DNA of 64,000 bases, taken from positions 31,438 to 95,437 of the forward strand of contig VXTM01000021.1 in assembly GCA_009837445.1 (NCBI GenBank), given 5' to 3'. How positions within the stretch are numbered: the first letter of the stretch is position 1; each line of letters begins with the position of its first letter. This stretch comes from Acidimicrobiaceae bacterium (GTDB taxonomy: Bacteria > Actinomycetota > Acidimicrobiia > Acidimicrobiales > Aldehydirespiratoraceae). The notes below the pieces were generated by a model. That model was not told the origin of the DNA. It was given only the letters and a program-made list of their open reading frames with translations, and searched no databases. The position numbers and the translations under genes are program-made. Below, piece by piece: positions 8,643 to 16,336 of this stretch.

Positions 8643-8697
8643 CGCCGGGCTGCGGCGACAGGCGGCGCGGCGCAGCTCCCGCGTGTCGACACCCTCA
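8626..8697. repeat. Two copies of a 16-bp motif around the rrf2 start
   Basis: CGTGTCGAAACCCTCA (8626-8641, covering the start codon) and CGTGTCGACACCCTCA (8682-8697) match at 15 of 16 positions and lie 56 bp apart. The distal copy contains the perfect palindrome GTGTCGACAC (8683-8692). This could be an autoregulatory operator pair or a local duplication. Confidence 0.4.
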
Positions 8698-8793
8698 GAG
8701 GCCCCGCGGGTAGGTGAGCGAACCCGTTCCATACGGGCGGGGCCGTGGCCCGAGCGGCCCGTGAGCGCAGCGAACAGGAGCGGGAAGCACCCC

Positions 8794-8811
8794 GCCCCGA
8801 TTGGACGGGGC
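8794..8811. promoter_or_regulatory. 6-bp stem-loop in the rrf2/phosphodiesterase intergenic region
   Basis: GCCCCG and CGGGGC flank the 6-nt loop ATTGGA in the 212-bp divergent gap 8643-8854. The rest of that gap holds the 16-bp repeat, the putative -10 at 8842 and otherwise featureless GC-rich sequence. Function is unknown. Confidence 0.25.
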
Positions 8812-8841
8812 TGCACCTACCCGCGCACGTCTCCATGGTGG

Positions 8842-8847
8842 CATCCT
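8842..8847 (+). promoter_or_regulatory. Putative -10 element for the alkaline-phosphatase-fold gene
   Basis: CATCCT ends seven bases before GTG 8855, and no ribosome binding site is present. This matches the leaderless pattern seen at many genes in the window. Confidence 0.35.
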
Positions 8848-8854
8848 AGATGCC

Positions 8855-9979
8855 GTGGCCGGTCCGGAACCCATACCCGAGCGGAGAGAGCCGGTCCTGC
8901 CCGCGTACGGCGGAGGGTGCGTGGCCGACATCGTGCCCGCCATCCTTGAGCCCGGAACGGCTGAGACGCCAAGCCCGCTGCCCACGGCGGTGCTCGACGC
9001 TCGCGCAGTGGTGGTGCTGGTCTTCGACGGCCTGGGCGCCGAACAGCTCGCGGCGCGGCCGCGTGTCGCACCGACGCTCAACGAGATGCACGCGGCCACC
9101 ATCACTACCGTCGCCCCGAGCACGACGGCCTCCGCTCTCACCTCCATAGCCACCGGCGTAGGGGTCGGCGAGCACGGCATCGTCGGCTACCGGATCCCCA
9201 CGTACGACGGCAATCTCAACGTCCTGAGGTGGAGGACGCCGGTGGGCGACGGGCTGGACCGCCATCCGCCCGAGCGGCTCCAGCCGGTTGTGTCCTTCGG
9301 CGGGCAGCGCCCACCCGCGCTCCAGAAGGCCGAGTATCGCAAGTCGGGATTCAGCCGTGCCTACCTGCGCGACGCCCGGCGCTTCGGCTACAAGATGCTG
9401 TCGAGCCTCGTCGTCGAAGTTCGCCAGCTCCTGGCCGCGGGGGAGTCCTTCGTCTACGCCTACTACGAGGGGCTCGACATCGTGGCCCACGAGCACGCCT
9501 TCGGAGAGCACTATGAGGCCGAGCTGCGAGCCTGCGACCGGCTGATGGCCGACCTGCTCACGGTCCTCCCCTCCGGCACGGCAGTGGTGGCGATATCCGA
9601 CCACGGCCTGGTCGACTGCTCCGGGGGCATGGTCAGGATCGACCGCCCGGTTCTCGACTGCTCTCATGCCGAGTCGGGCGAGGCCCGATTCCGTTGGCTG
9701 CACGCTCGGCCCGACCGGGACCGGGACCTCTACGAGGCCGCGGTCGACTGCCACGGTCAGCAGGCCTGGGTGCACACCGCCTCCGAGATCATCGACGAGG
9801 GCTGGCTCGGCCCCGTCGTGACCGACGCGGCCCGGTCACGGCTGGGCGACGTGGCCCTGGTGGCCCGGGACGGCTGGGCCTTCGGCCACCCCGACGACGG
9901 CGGCTCGAACATCATCGGCCGGCACGGCTCGCTCACGTCGGCCGAGATGCTGGTGCCGCTCCTCGTCCACGTCTCCTAG
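8855..9979 (+). CDS. Alkaline phosphatase superfamily protein (nucleotide pyrophosphatase/phosphodiesterase type)
   Basis: A 374-residue cytoplasmic-looking enzyme of the type I phosphodiesterase/nucleotide pyrophosphatase fold. Visible metal-site elements in order are VVVLVFDGLG (first Asp), TVAPSTTASALTSIATG (nucleophilic Thr region), YYEGLDIVAHEHAFG (Asp and His) and VVAISDHGLVD (Asp-His pair). No signal peptide is seen at GTG 8855 or in the in-frame extension to 8801. The family hydrolyses phosphodiester or pyrophosphate bonds of nucleotides; the substrate here is unknown. GTG 8855 is chosen from its position behind a possible -10. Confidence 0.8.
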   Translation: MAGPEPIPERREPVLPAYGGGCVADIVPAILEPGTAETPSPLPTAVLDARAVVVLVFDGLGAEQLAARPRVAPTLNEMHAATITTVAPSTTASALTSIATGVGVGEHGIVGYRIPTYDGNLNVLRWRTPVGDGLDRHPPERLQPVVSFGGQRPPALQKAEYRKSGFSRAYLRDARRFGYKMLSSLVVEVRQLLAAGESFVYAYYEGLDIVAHEHAFGEHYEAELRACDRLMADLLTVLPSGTAVVAISDHGLVDCSGGMVRIDRPVLDCSHAESGEARFRWLHARPDRDRDLYEAAVDCHGQQAWVHTASEIIDEGWLGPVVTDAARSRLGDVALVARDGWAFGHPDDGGSNIIGRHGSLTSAEMLVPLLVHVS

Positions 9980-10018
9980 GGTTGGGGCGTAGGCCGCCGA
10001 CAAGCGTGGGGAGGGAGC

Positions 10019-10525
10019 ATGCCTGACACCGAATCTCCCGAGGTGCTGTCTCCGGACTTGATCGACGTCGCCGGCGGCGAGGGCGACGACGAGATCAACG
10101 AGACCATCGACCACCCGGCCAAGGTCATGCGCATAGGCACCATGCTCAAGCAGCTGCTGGCCGAGGTCCGCTCCACCGAACTTGACGAGGCCAGCCGGCA
10201 GCGGCTGCGCGAGATCTACGAGACCTCGGTGGGGGAGGTCGGCTCGGCTCTGTCGCCGGACCTGCGCGACGAGCTGTCCCGGCTCGCGTCGCCGTTCGAC
10301 CAGGCCGAGCCACCGTCGGCCGGGGAGCTGCAGGTCGCCAAGGCCCAGCTGGTCGGCTGGCTCGAAGGCTTGATCCAGGGCATGAAGGCCATGCTGCTGG
10401 CCCAGCAGATGACCGCTCACCAGCAGCTCCAGTCCATGCGTGGCGAGCTGCCACCCGGATCCGACCCGTACCCGAGACCCCCCCAACCCCCCGACACCGG
10501 AAGCCGCCACGGCACCTACCTCTAG
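10019..10525 (+). CDS. bpa: Bacterial proteasome activator Bpa/PafE
   Basis: A 168-residue all-helical protein matching the Bpa/PafE family (DUF2587): an acidic N-terminus, a core with HPAKVMRIGTMLKQLLAEV, then LREIYETSVGEVGSALSPDLRDEL and the helix QLVGWLEGLIQGMKAM. The tail is Gly/Pro-rich and ends in GTYL, fitting the hydrophobic/small-Tyr-x motif that docks into the 20S proteasome and opens its gate. Bpa forms a 12-mer ring and promotes ATP-independent degradation of unfolded proteins in mycobacteria. GGAGGG precedes ATG 10019. Its presence implies prcA/prcB elsewhere in the genome. Confidence 0.9.
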   Translation: MPDTESPEVLSPDLIDVAGGEGDDEINETIDHPAKVMRIGTMLKQLLAEVRSTELDEASRQRLREIYETSVGEVGSALSPDLRDELSRLASPFDQAEPPSAGELQVAKAQLVGWLEGLIQGMKAMLLAQQMTAHQQLQSMRGELPPGSDPYPRPPQPPDTGSRHGTYL

Positions 10526-10549
10526 ATCCGCCAGCCAGATCCGCCAGCC
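10524..10549 (+). repeat. 13-bp perfect tandem duplication after bpa
   Basis: AGATCCGCCAGCC occurs twice in direct succession at 10524-10536 and 10537-10549, beginning in the bpa stop codon. It looks like a recent slippage duplication. Confidence 0.8.
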
Positions 10550-10560
10550 GCCGCGAACCA

Positions 10561-10642
10561 GCGAAGCCGGCGGGTGGCGACGGGTCAACCAAGAAACCGG
10601 TCCGGCGGGCGCAACGGCGAGGCCGGCGGGTGGCGACGGGTC
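10561..10642 (+). repeat. 26-bp direct repeat pair in the bpa-dnaE gap
   Basis: Bases 10561-10586 and 10617-10642 agree at 25 of 26 positions, including an identical 21-base core (10566-10586 and 10622-10642); the period is 56 bp. They occupy the 299-bp gap 10526-10824, which has no supported gene. Possible roles are a repetitive extragenic element, a protein-binding array or remnants of a minisatellite. Confidence 0.7.
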
Positions 10643-10758
10643 CGGGCGGCCGACAATGGGGCGAAGCCCCGTCGGCCGCACGGAGCCCGGCGACAGGCCC
10701 CGCCGGCCGGACGCGCCAATGCACTTGCGCGAGCCTCTGAACAGCCGACTATGGTGCG

Positions 10759-10776
10759 AATCACAGCTGTGTGATT
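10759..10776. promoter_or_regulatory. 18-bp dyad upstream of dnaE
   Basis: AATCACAGCTGTGTGATT has perfect 7-bp arms (AATCACA, TGTGATT) around GCTG, with a nested perfect palindrome CACAGCTGTG (10762-10771). It is AT-richer than its surroundings and lies 49 bp before the dnaE start. It may be an operator or a leader hairpin; no regulator can be assigned. Confidence 0.5.
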
Positions 10777-10824
10777 AGTCCACAGCTTCATCAACAAGGG
10801 CAAACAGTGTCCACAGGAGGCAAG

Positions 10825-13800
10825 GTGGCTGACTCCTTCGTCCACCTCCACACCCACACCGAGTACTCGATACTCGACGGTGCATCCCGGCTCGACGACC
10901 TGATCGAGGCGGCCGTCGCCGACGGCCAGCCGGCCCTGGGCATCACGGATCACGGCAACATGTACGGCGTCCTGGACTTCTACCGCAAGTGCTCGGACCG
11001 CGACATCAAACCCATCATCGGCATGGAGGCCTACATGGCCCATGAGTCGCGCTACGAGCGCCCGCCGCGACGGGGACGGGTCGACGACTCCGGCGGGGAC
11101 ACAGAGGGCGGCGGCAAGCTGTACTACCACCTGACCCTCCTGGCCACCGACGACACCGGCTACAAGAACCTCATCAGAGTGGCCAGCCGGGCCTTCATGG
11201 AGGGCTACTACTACAAGCCCCGCTGCGACTGGGAGACGCTCGGCGACCACAGCTCGGGCCTGATCGCCACGACCGGCTGCCTCGGCGGCCAGGTACCGCA
11301 GGCGCTGCTGCGGGACAACCCTGAGGAGGCCCTCGAGAAGGCGGCCCGCTTCCAGGACATCTTCGGCCGCGAGAACTACTTCGTCGAGATGCAGGACCAC
11401 GGCATACCCGAGCAGCACCGCATCAACCCCCAGCTGCTGCAGATCGCCCGCAAGATCAACGCTCCGCTGCTGGCCACCAACGACAGCCACTACACCCACC
11501 GCAGCGACGCCGCAGCCCACGACGCCCTGCTGTGCGTGCAGACCGGGTCGCTGCTGGAGGACACCGACCGGCTCAAGTTCCACGGCGACGACCACTACCT
11601 CAAGTCGGCGGTCGAGATGCGCAGCGTCTTCGCCGACCTCGTCGAGGCCTGCGACAACACCCTCGCCATCGCCGAGCGGGCCGAGGTGAACATCGAGTTC
11701 GGCAAGCCCCGCCTGCCGCACTTCGAGGTTCCCGAGGGCTTCGCGGACGACCGCGAGTACCTGGAACACCTCACCTTCGCCGGCGCCCGCGAGCGCTGGG
11801 GCGACCCCCTGCCCACCGCGGCAGCGGAGCGCCTGGCCTACGAGCTCGAGGTGATCAACAACATGGGGTTCGCCTCGTACTTCCTGATCACTTGGGACCT
11901 CATCGCCTACGCCCGACGCCGGGGCATCCGGGTGGGGCCGGGACGGGGCTCGGCCGCGGGATGTGCGGTGGCCTACAGCCTGCGCATCACCGATCTCGAC
12001 CCGATCCGCTACGACCTGCTGTTCGAGCGGTTCCTGAACCCGTCGAGGGTGTCGATGCCCGACATCGACATGGACTTCGACTCGCGCCACCGCGACGAGT
12101 TGATCAACTACGCGGCCGATCGGTACGGCCGCGAGCATGTGGCTCAGATCATCACCTTCGGACGGATAAAGGCCCGGGCCGCGGTGCGCGACGCCGCCCG
12201 CGTGCTCGGCTACCCGCACTCCCTCGGCGACCGCATCGCCAAGGCCATGCCCCCCCTGATCCTGGGCCGCGACACCCCACTTCAGTACTGCTTCGAGGAC
12301 TCCGAGAAGCACCACGACGGGTACATGGCCGCGGGCGAGCTGCGCCAGATGTACGGCACCGACACCGACGTGGCGAAGGTGGTCGATGTGGCCCGGGGCC
12401 TCGAGGGCATGAGGCGCCAGGACGGCATCCACGCGGCGGCGGTGGTCATCACACCGGAGCCGCTGACCGAGTACATGCCCATACAGCGCAAGCCGGAACA
12501 GGGCAAGGATCCCGACGAGGCCCCCATCGTTACCCAGTACGAGATGCACGGCGTGGAGGACCTCGGCCTGCTGAAGATGGACTTCCTGGGCCTGCGCAAC
12601 CTCGATGTGATCACCGACACTGTCGAGCTGATCGGACGCACCCGGGGCCTAGCCGTCGACATCGATGCGGTCCCGCTCGACGACGATGCCACCTACCGGA
12701 TGCTGCGGGAGGGCGACACCATCGGGGTGTTCCAGCTCGAGAATCCCCAAGTTCGCTCGCTGGTCCGCTCCCTGGCGCCCACGGCCTTCGACGACGTCTG
12801 CGCGCTGGTAGCCCTGTACCGGCCCGGGCCGATGGCCGCCAACATGCACCACGACTACGCCGACCGCAAGAACGGCCGGCGCCTAGTGGAGTACTTCCAC
12901 GACGACGCGGCCGACATCCTGGCCGACACCTACGGCCTGATGATCTACCAGGAGAGCGTCATGCGGGTGGCCCAGCGCTTCGCGGGCTACTCGCTGGCCG
13001 AGGCCGACTCCCTCCGCAAGGCCATGGGCAAGAAGATCCGGTCGGCCATGGCAGCAGAGGAGGAGAAGTTCGTGGCGGGCGTGGTCGCCAACGGCTACGA
13101 GCAGGGCCTCGGCGCCCAGCTGTTCAAGATCATCGAGCAGTTCGCCGACTACGCCTTCAACAAGAGCCACAGCTACGGCTACGGCCTGGTTGCGTACCAG
13201 ACCGCCTTCCTGAAGGCCAACTACCCGGTCGAGTACCTGGCAGCCCTGCTCACGAGCGTCAAGAGCAAGCTCGAGAACGCCTCGGTCTACCTCAACGAGT
13301 GCCGCCTGCGAGGCATCGACGTGCAGGTGCCCGACGTCAACCGGTCGGCGTCGGACTTCACGCCGGCCCCCACCGACGAAGAGGCCGGTCCCGGCCGCAT
13401 CGTGTATGGCCTGTCCGCGGTGCGCAACGTGGGGGAGGGCGTGGTCGAGAAGGTGATCGCCGAACGCGACGAGAGCGGCCCGTTCGCCTCGTTCGTCGAC
13501 TTCGTCGAGCGGGTGCACGTCGACGTCCTGAACAAGCGGACGGTCGAGTCGCTGATCAAGGCCGGGGCCTTTGACTCGCTCGGGCATCCCCGTAAGGGCC
13601 TCCAGCAGGTGCACGAGTCGATCATCGACATGACGGTGCGCAAGCGGCGGGAGCACGACGCCGGCGTGATGTCGCTGTTCGGCGAGCAGAGCGAGGGACC
13701 GTCCTTCGACGACCGGCCGGAGGTGCCTGAGGTCGAGTACGACCGCATGGTGAAGCTGGCCCACGAGAAGGAGATGCTGGGCCTCTACATCTCCGACCAC

Positions 13801-14370
13801 CCGCTGACGGGGATGGAGGCCAGGGTGCGCCGCCTCGCCGACTGCACTATCGGCGATCTGGCGGCCGGAGCGGGCGTCAGCGACGACGCGGGCTTCTGGT
13901 CCGTGGGAGGGGTGGTCACCGGCCTGCAGCGGCGCTGGACCCGCCGGGGCGAGCTGATGGCCAGCTTCTCGCTCGAGGACCTCCAGGACAAGATCGAGGT
14001 TCTGATGTTCCCGAGGGTGATGGCTGAACACGGATCGAAGCTGGCCGACGACGCGGTGGTCGTGGTGCGGGGGCGGCTCGACACGAGGGAGGAGACCCTG
14101 AGGTTCTTCGCCAACGAGGTGCATCCGGTGACCAGCACCGAGCCGGACCCCCCGCTGCGGGTCAATCTGGGCCTCGAGCACCAGACCGACCGGCTCATCG
14201 ACGAGCTCAAGTCACTGCTTGCGGCCCATCCCGGCGGGTCGCCGGTCGAGTTGCTGCTGGGCGAGCGCCGGGTGGCGCGCCTGCCCGATGACTTTGCCGT
14301 GGACACCGCCAACGGCTTGCCGGCCGAACTCCGTGAGCTGCTGGGGGCCGAGGCGATCGCCGGAGTCTGA
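10825..14370 (+). CDS. dnaE: DNA polymerase III alpha subunit DnaE
   Basis: An 1181-residue replicative polymerase. It begins ADSFVHLHTHTEYSILDGA, the PHP domain with its HxH metal motif. The palm catalytic acidic cluster is in MPDIDMDFDSRHRDELINY; the thumb and fingers follow, with VGPGRGSAAGCAVAYSL and FNKSHSYGYGLVAYQTAFLKANYP. A C-terminal OB fold is visible at about residues 1030-1110 (GGVVTGLQRRWTRRGELMASFSLEDL). GTG 10825 is chosen because AGGAGG lies just upstream and the family starts at this point; an in-frame GTG at 10807 is possible. This is the main chromosomal synthesis enzyme rather than the DnaE2 type. Confidence 0.97.
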   Translation: MADSFVHLHTHTEYSILDGASRLDDLIEAAVADGQPALGITDHGNMYGVLDFYRKCSDRDIKPIIGMEAYMAHESRYERPPRRGRVDDSGGDTEGGGKLYYHLTLLATDDTGYKNLIRVASRAFMEGYYYKPRCDWETLGDHSSGLIATTGCLGGQVPQALLRDNPEEALEKAARFQDIFGRENYFVEMQDHGIPEQHRINPQLLQIARKINAPLLATNDSHYTHRSDAAAHDALLCVQTGSLLEDTDRLKFHGDDHYLKSAVEMRSVFADLVEACDNTLAIAERAEVNIEFGKPRLPHFEVPEGFADDREYLEHLTFAGARERWGDPLPTAAAERLAYELEVINNMGFASYFLITWDLIAYARRRGIRVGPGRGSAAGCAVAYSLRITDLDPIRYDLLFERFLNPSRVSMPDIDMDFDSRHRDELINYAADRYGREHVAQIITFGRIKARAAVRDAARVLGYPHSLGDRIAKAMPPLILGRDTPLQYCFEDSEKHHDGYMAAGELRQMYGTDTDVAKVVDVARGLEGMRRQDGIHAAAVVITPEPLTEYMPIQRKPEQGKDPDEAPIVTQYEMHGVEDLGLLKMDFLGLRNLDVITDTVELIGRTRGLAVDIDAVPLDDDATYRMLREGDTIGVFQLENPQVRSLVRSLAPTAFDDVCALVALYRPGPMAANMHHDYADRKNGRRLVEYFHDDAADILADTYGLMIYQESVMRVAQRFAGYSLAEADSLRKAMGKKIRSAMAAEEEKFVAGVVANGYEQGLGAQLFKIIEQFADYAFNKSHSYGYGLVAYQTAFLKANYPVEYLAALLTSVKSKLENASVYLNECRLRGIDVQVPDVNRSASDFTPAPTDEEAGPGRIVYGLSAVRNVGEGVVEKVIAERDESGPFASFVDFVERVHVDVLNKRTVESLIKAGAFDSLGHPRKGLQQVHESIIDMTVRKRREHDAGVMSLFGEQSEGPSFDDRPEVPEVEYDRMVKLAHEKEMLGLYISDHPLTGMEARVRRLADCTIGDLAAGAGVSDDAGFWSVGGVVTGLQRRWTRRGELMASFSLEDLQDKIEVLMFPRVMAEHGSKLADDAVVVVRGRLDTREETLRFFANEVHPVTSTEPDPPLRVNLGLEHQTDRLIDELKSLLAAHPGGSPVELLLGERRVARLPDDFAVDTANGLPAELRELLGAEAIAGV

Positions 14371-14422
14371 TCGAATCCCCCAGGGCCGAGCTGGCAGGGG
14401 CCCCGAACCCGGCCCCGTACGA

Positions 14423-14446
14423 GCCGTTCCGTTCGATCGAAACGGC
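14423..14446 (+). terminator. Stem-loop after dnaE
   Basis: GCCGTT (14423-14428) pairs with AACGGC (14441-14446), and the region contains the palindrome TTCGATCGAA (14432-14441), so two foldings compete. It lies 53 bp after the dnaE stop. There is no T-run, so an intrinsic terminator is only one possibility. Confidence 0.35.
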
Positions 14447-14525
14447 CTACGAGGGTTGCGAAATGTCGCCGTATCCCTGAGACTGGAGCGGACGGCATGG
14501 GCGATCTATAGGGGTGGAAGCCACC

Positions 14526-15194
14526 ATGGCAATCGCGATCGAGACCAGGGATTGCACCGCACTGGGGGACTCCGATCTGGCTGAGATGGCCGATCTCTGC
14601 GCCATCTCGTCCAGCGCCTACGAGGTGGGCTCCCTCTCCAAGCAGGCCGAGGCCTGGGTGCTGGTGACCGAGGCCCGCGACAACGGCAAGCTGCGCGGTT
14701 TCTCGTTCTGCACCCTGGAGCGCATCGGCGGAACGCCGTGCGTGCTGATCGGTGCCGGCCACACCTGCCGCACGACCCGCCGTGACACCGTCCTGAGGGG
14801 CATCGTGACGGACCAACTGCGCCGAGCCGCCCTGTCATTCCCCGACGAGGATGTGCTCGTCGGCATGCAGATCAACGATCCGGGTGCTTTCGAGGCGTTC
14901 AAGAACCTCCACGATGTCGTCCCCCGGCCGGGCCACAAGGCCTCGGGCGAGGAGCGGGCCTGGGGACGCCGGCTCGCTAAGCGCTTCGGGATCGGCTCGC
15001 TCAGCTACGAGGACCGGATCTTCACCACCCGGGGCAAGGGTGGCCCGCCGGTGGTGCTTGACCACGCGAGCCTCAAGCCCGACAAGATCAAAGCCGATGC
15101 GGCGGCCCTGCTCGACGGACTGGTCCTGGGGGACGGCGACACCTTGATCGTGCACGGCTGGGTGATGGCCGAGGAGCTCGAGAAGCTCCTGTAG
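14526..15194 (+). CDS. Conserved hypothetical protein, possibly GNAT-fold
   Basis: A 222-residue soluble protein I do not recognise with certainty. The first 140 residues resemble a GNAT-like acetyltransferase layout: a helix after SDLAEMADLC, a strand pair with LRGFSFCTLERIG and PCVLIGAGHTCRTTRRDTVLRGIVTDQLRR, where an acetyl-CoA-binding loop would be expected, and a later AFEAFKNLHDVVPRPGHK. The last 70 residues form a separate segment ending in EELEKLL. No catalytic residues can be named. ATG 14526 is preceded by GGTGGA; an in-frame GTG at 14514 is an alternative. It stands alone between dnaE and the nitroreductase. Confidence 0.6.
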   Translation: MAIAIETRDCTALGDSDLAEMADLCAISSSAYEVGSLSKQAEAWVLVTEARDNGKLRGFSFCTLERIGGTPCVLIGAGHTCRTTRRDTVLRGIVTDQLRRAALSFPDEDVLVGMQINDPGAFEAFKNLHDVVPRPGHKASGEERAWGRRLAKRFGIGSLSYEDRIFTTRGKGGPPVVLDHASLKPDKIKADAAALLDGLVLGDGDTLIVHGWVMAEELEKLL

Positions 15195-15235
15195 CCACAG
15201 GCCGAGCGCCCGCAGCCGGCGCGGCGGAGCCACAC

Positions 15236-15835
15236 ATGGAGTTCGAGCAGGCAGTCCGGCGGCGCCGGATGGTGCGCTCGTTCACGAGCGAGCCGGTGGA
15301 GCCGGGTGTGGTCGACGAGATCTGCGATCTGGCCCGGCGGGCGCCGACCGCGGGCAACACTGCGGGCATCGAGTTCCTGGTGCTGGAGGGCGCCGACGTG
15401 GGTGCCTACTGGGATGTGACCCTGTCCCCGGAGCGGCGCGACGGCTTCGTCTGGCCCGGCCTGCTGGCTGCGCCGGTCCTGGTCGTGGTCTGGTGCAACG
15501 TAGCCGGATACCTGAGCCGCTATAGCGAGCCGGACAAGCGCCACACCGGCCTCGGGGCCACCGAGGAGGCCTGGTCGGTGCCCTACTGGTTCGTGGACGG
15601 CGGGGCGGCGGTGATGACCCTGCTGCTGGCCGCGCAGGACCGTGGCCTGGGTGCCGCCTTCTTCGGCATGTTCGACCACGAGCGGGCCGTGCGCCAGCGA
15701 TTCGGTGTGCCGCCAGACCGGCGAGGCGTGGGCACGGTGGCTATCGGCCACCCCGCTGAGGACGACCGCCCGAGCCAGTCCGCCCGCCGCGGCCGCCCCC
15801 CACTCGACGAGGTTCTCCACCGGTCCGGTTGGTAA
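15236..15835 (+). CDS. Nitroreductase family protein
   Basis: A 199-residue FMN-dependent nitroreductase-fold protein. It opens with MEFEQAVRRRRMVRSFTSEPV, the Arg-rich FMN-phosphate segment of the family, then RRAPTAGNT, and later the helix GGAAVMTLLLAAQDRGLGAAFFG and VGTVAIGHPAEDDRP. Members reduce nitroaromatics, quinones or enones with NAD(P)H; the physiological substrate here is unknown. It lies upstream of the DUF35-thiolase pair in the same direction, which may point to a role in CoA-ester or ring catabolism, but this is only inferred from proximity. Confidence 0.88.
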   Translation: MEFEQAVRRRRMVRSFTSEPVEPGVVDEICDLARRAPTAGNTAGIEFLVLEGADVGAYWDVTLSPERRDGFVWPGLLAAPVLVVVWCNVAGYLSRYSEPDKRHTGLGATEEAWSVPYWFVDGGAAVMTLLLAAQDRGLGAAFFGMFDHERAVRQRFGVPPDRRGVGTVAIGHPAEDDRPSQSARRGRPPLDEVLHRSGW

Positions 15836-15878
15836 CGGTCCAGCACTCGTTCCCGGCGGTGTACCGGAGCGTTCGCGG

Positions 15879-15884
15879 TATCCT
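15879..15884 (+). promoter_or_regulatory. Putative -10 element for the DUF35 gene
   Basis: TATCCT ends eight bases before ATG 15893; no Shine-Dalgarno sequence is present. Consistent with a leaderless transcript. Confidence 0.45.
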
Positions 15885-15892
15885 GCGGCGCG

Positions 15893-16291
15893 ATGGCACC
15901 GGCTCGGGTTCCGCTCGTCGACTACTTGCGTCTTGAGCCGGAACCGCACTTGGTGGCCCAGGAGTGCACCAACTGCGGAGCGCGGTTCTTCGACCGGCGC
16001 AACGCCTGCGCCCGCTGCGGTAGGACCGAGTTCGCGCCGGTTGCGGTCGACGGCTCCGGCGAGTTGCGAGCCTTCACCATCGTCCACCGGGCCGCGCCCG
16101 GCATCCCGGTGCCGTTCGTGTCGGCCATAGTCCGCACCGACGACGGCACCTGGGTGCGCTCCAACCTCGTGAACTGCGACCCGACGCCCGACGCGGTCAA
16201 GCTGGGCATGAGAGTTCAGCTCACCACCCACCCGATCGGCTCTGACGACGACGGCACCGAAGCCATCGCCTTCGGCTACGAGCCGGTCTGA
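15893..16291 (+). CDS. DUF35 OB-fold / zinc-ribbon protein, thiolase partner
   Basis: A 132-residue protein with an N-terminal rubredoxin-like zinc ribbon (QECTNCGARFFDRRNACARCG: two C-x2-C pairs) and a C-terminal OB-fold domain (GSGELRAFTIVHRAAPGIPVPFVSAIV), the DUF35 architecture. These proteins form complexes with non-decarboxylating or degradative thiolases, for example Ltp2-type aldolases in steroid side-chain degradation and BbsA with BbsB in toluene catabolism. The thiolase it would serve is encoded 45 bp downstream. The four cysteines are intact, so zinc binding is expected. Confidence 0.9.
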   Translation: MAPARVPLVDYLRLEPEPHLVAQECTNCGARFFDRRNACARCGRTEFAPVAVDGSGELRAFTIVHRAAPGIPVPFVSAIVRTDDGTWVRSNLVNCDPTPDAVKLGMRVQLTTHPIGSDDDGTEAIAFGYEPV

Positions 16292-16336
16292 GCCGCACTG
16301 AACGCCGCCACACCGATATCAGGGAGGAACCACGAC

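Noticed and set aside
10526..10824. CRISPR-like array
   Set aside because: Only two copies of the 26-bp repeat with a 30-bp spacer, no further units and no cas genes.
10585..12549. Very long open frame on the minus strand across dnaE and its leader
   Set aside because: It lies opposite conserved polymerase sequence, its translation is low-complexity His/Val/Gly/Arg-rich and matches no family; such antisense frames are common in GC-rich DNA.
14371..14525. tRNA suggested by a TCGAATCCC-like string
   Set aside because: No matching acceptor or anticodon stems can be drawn around it.
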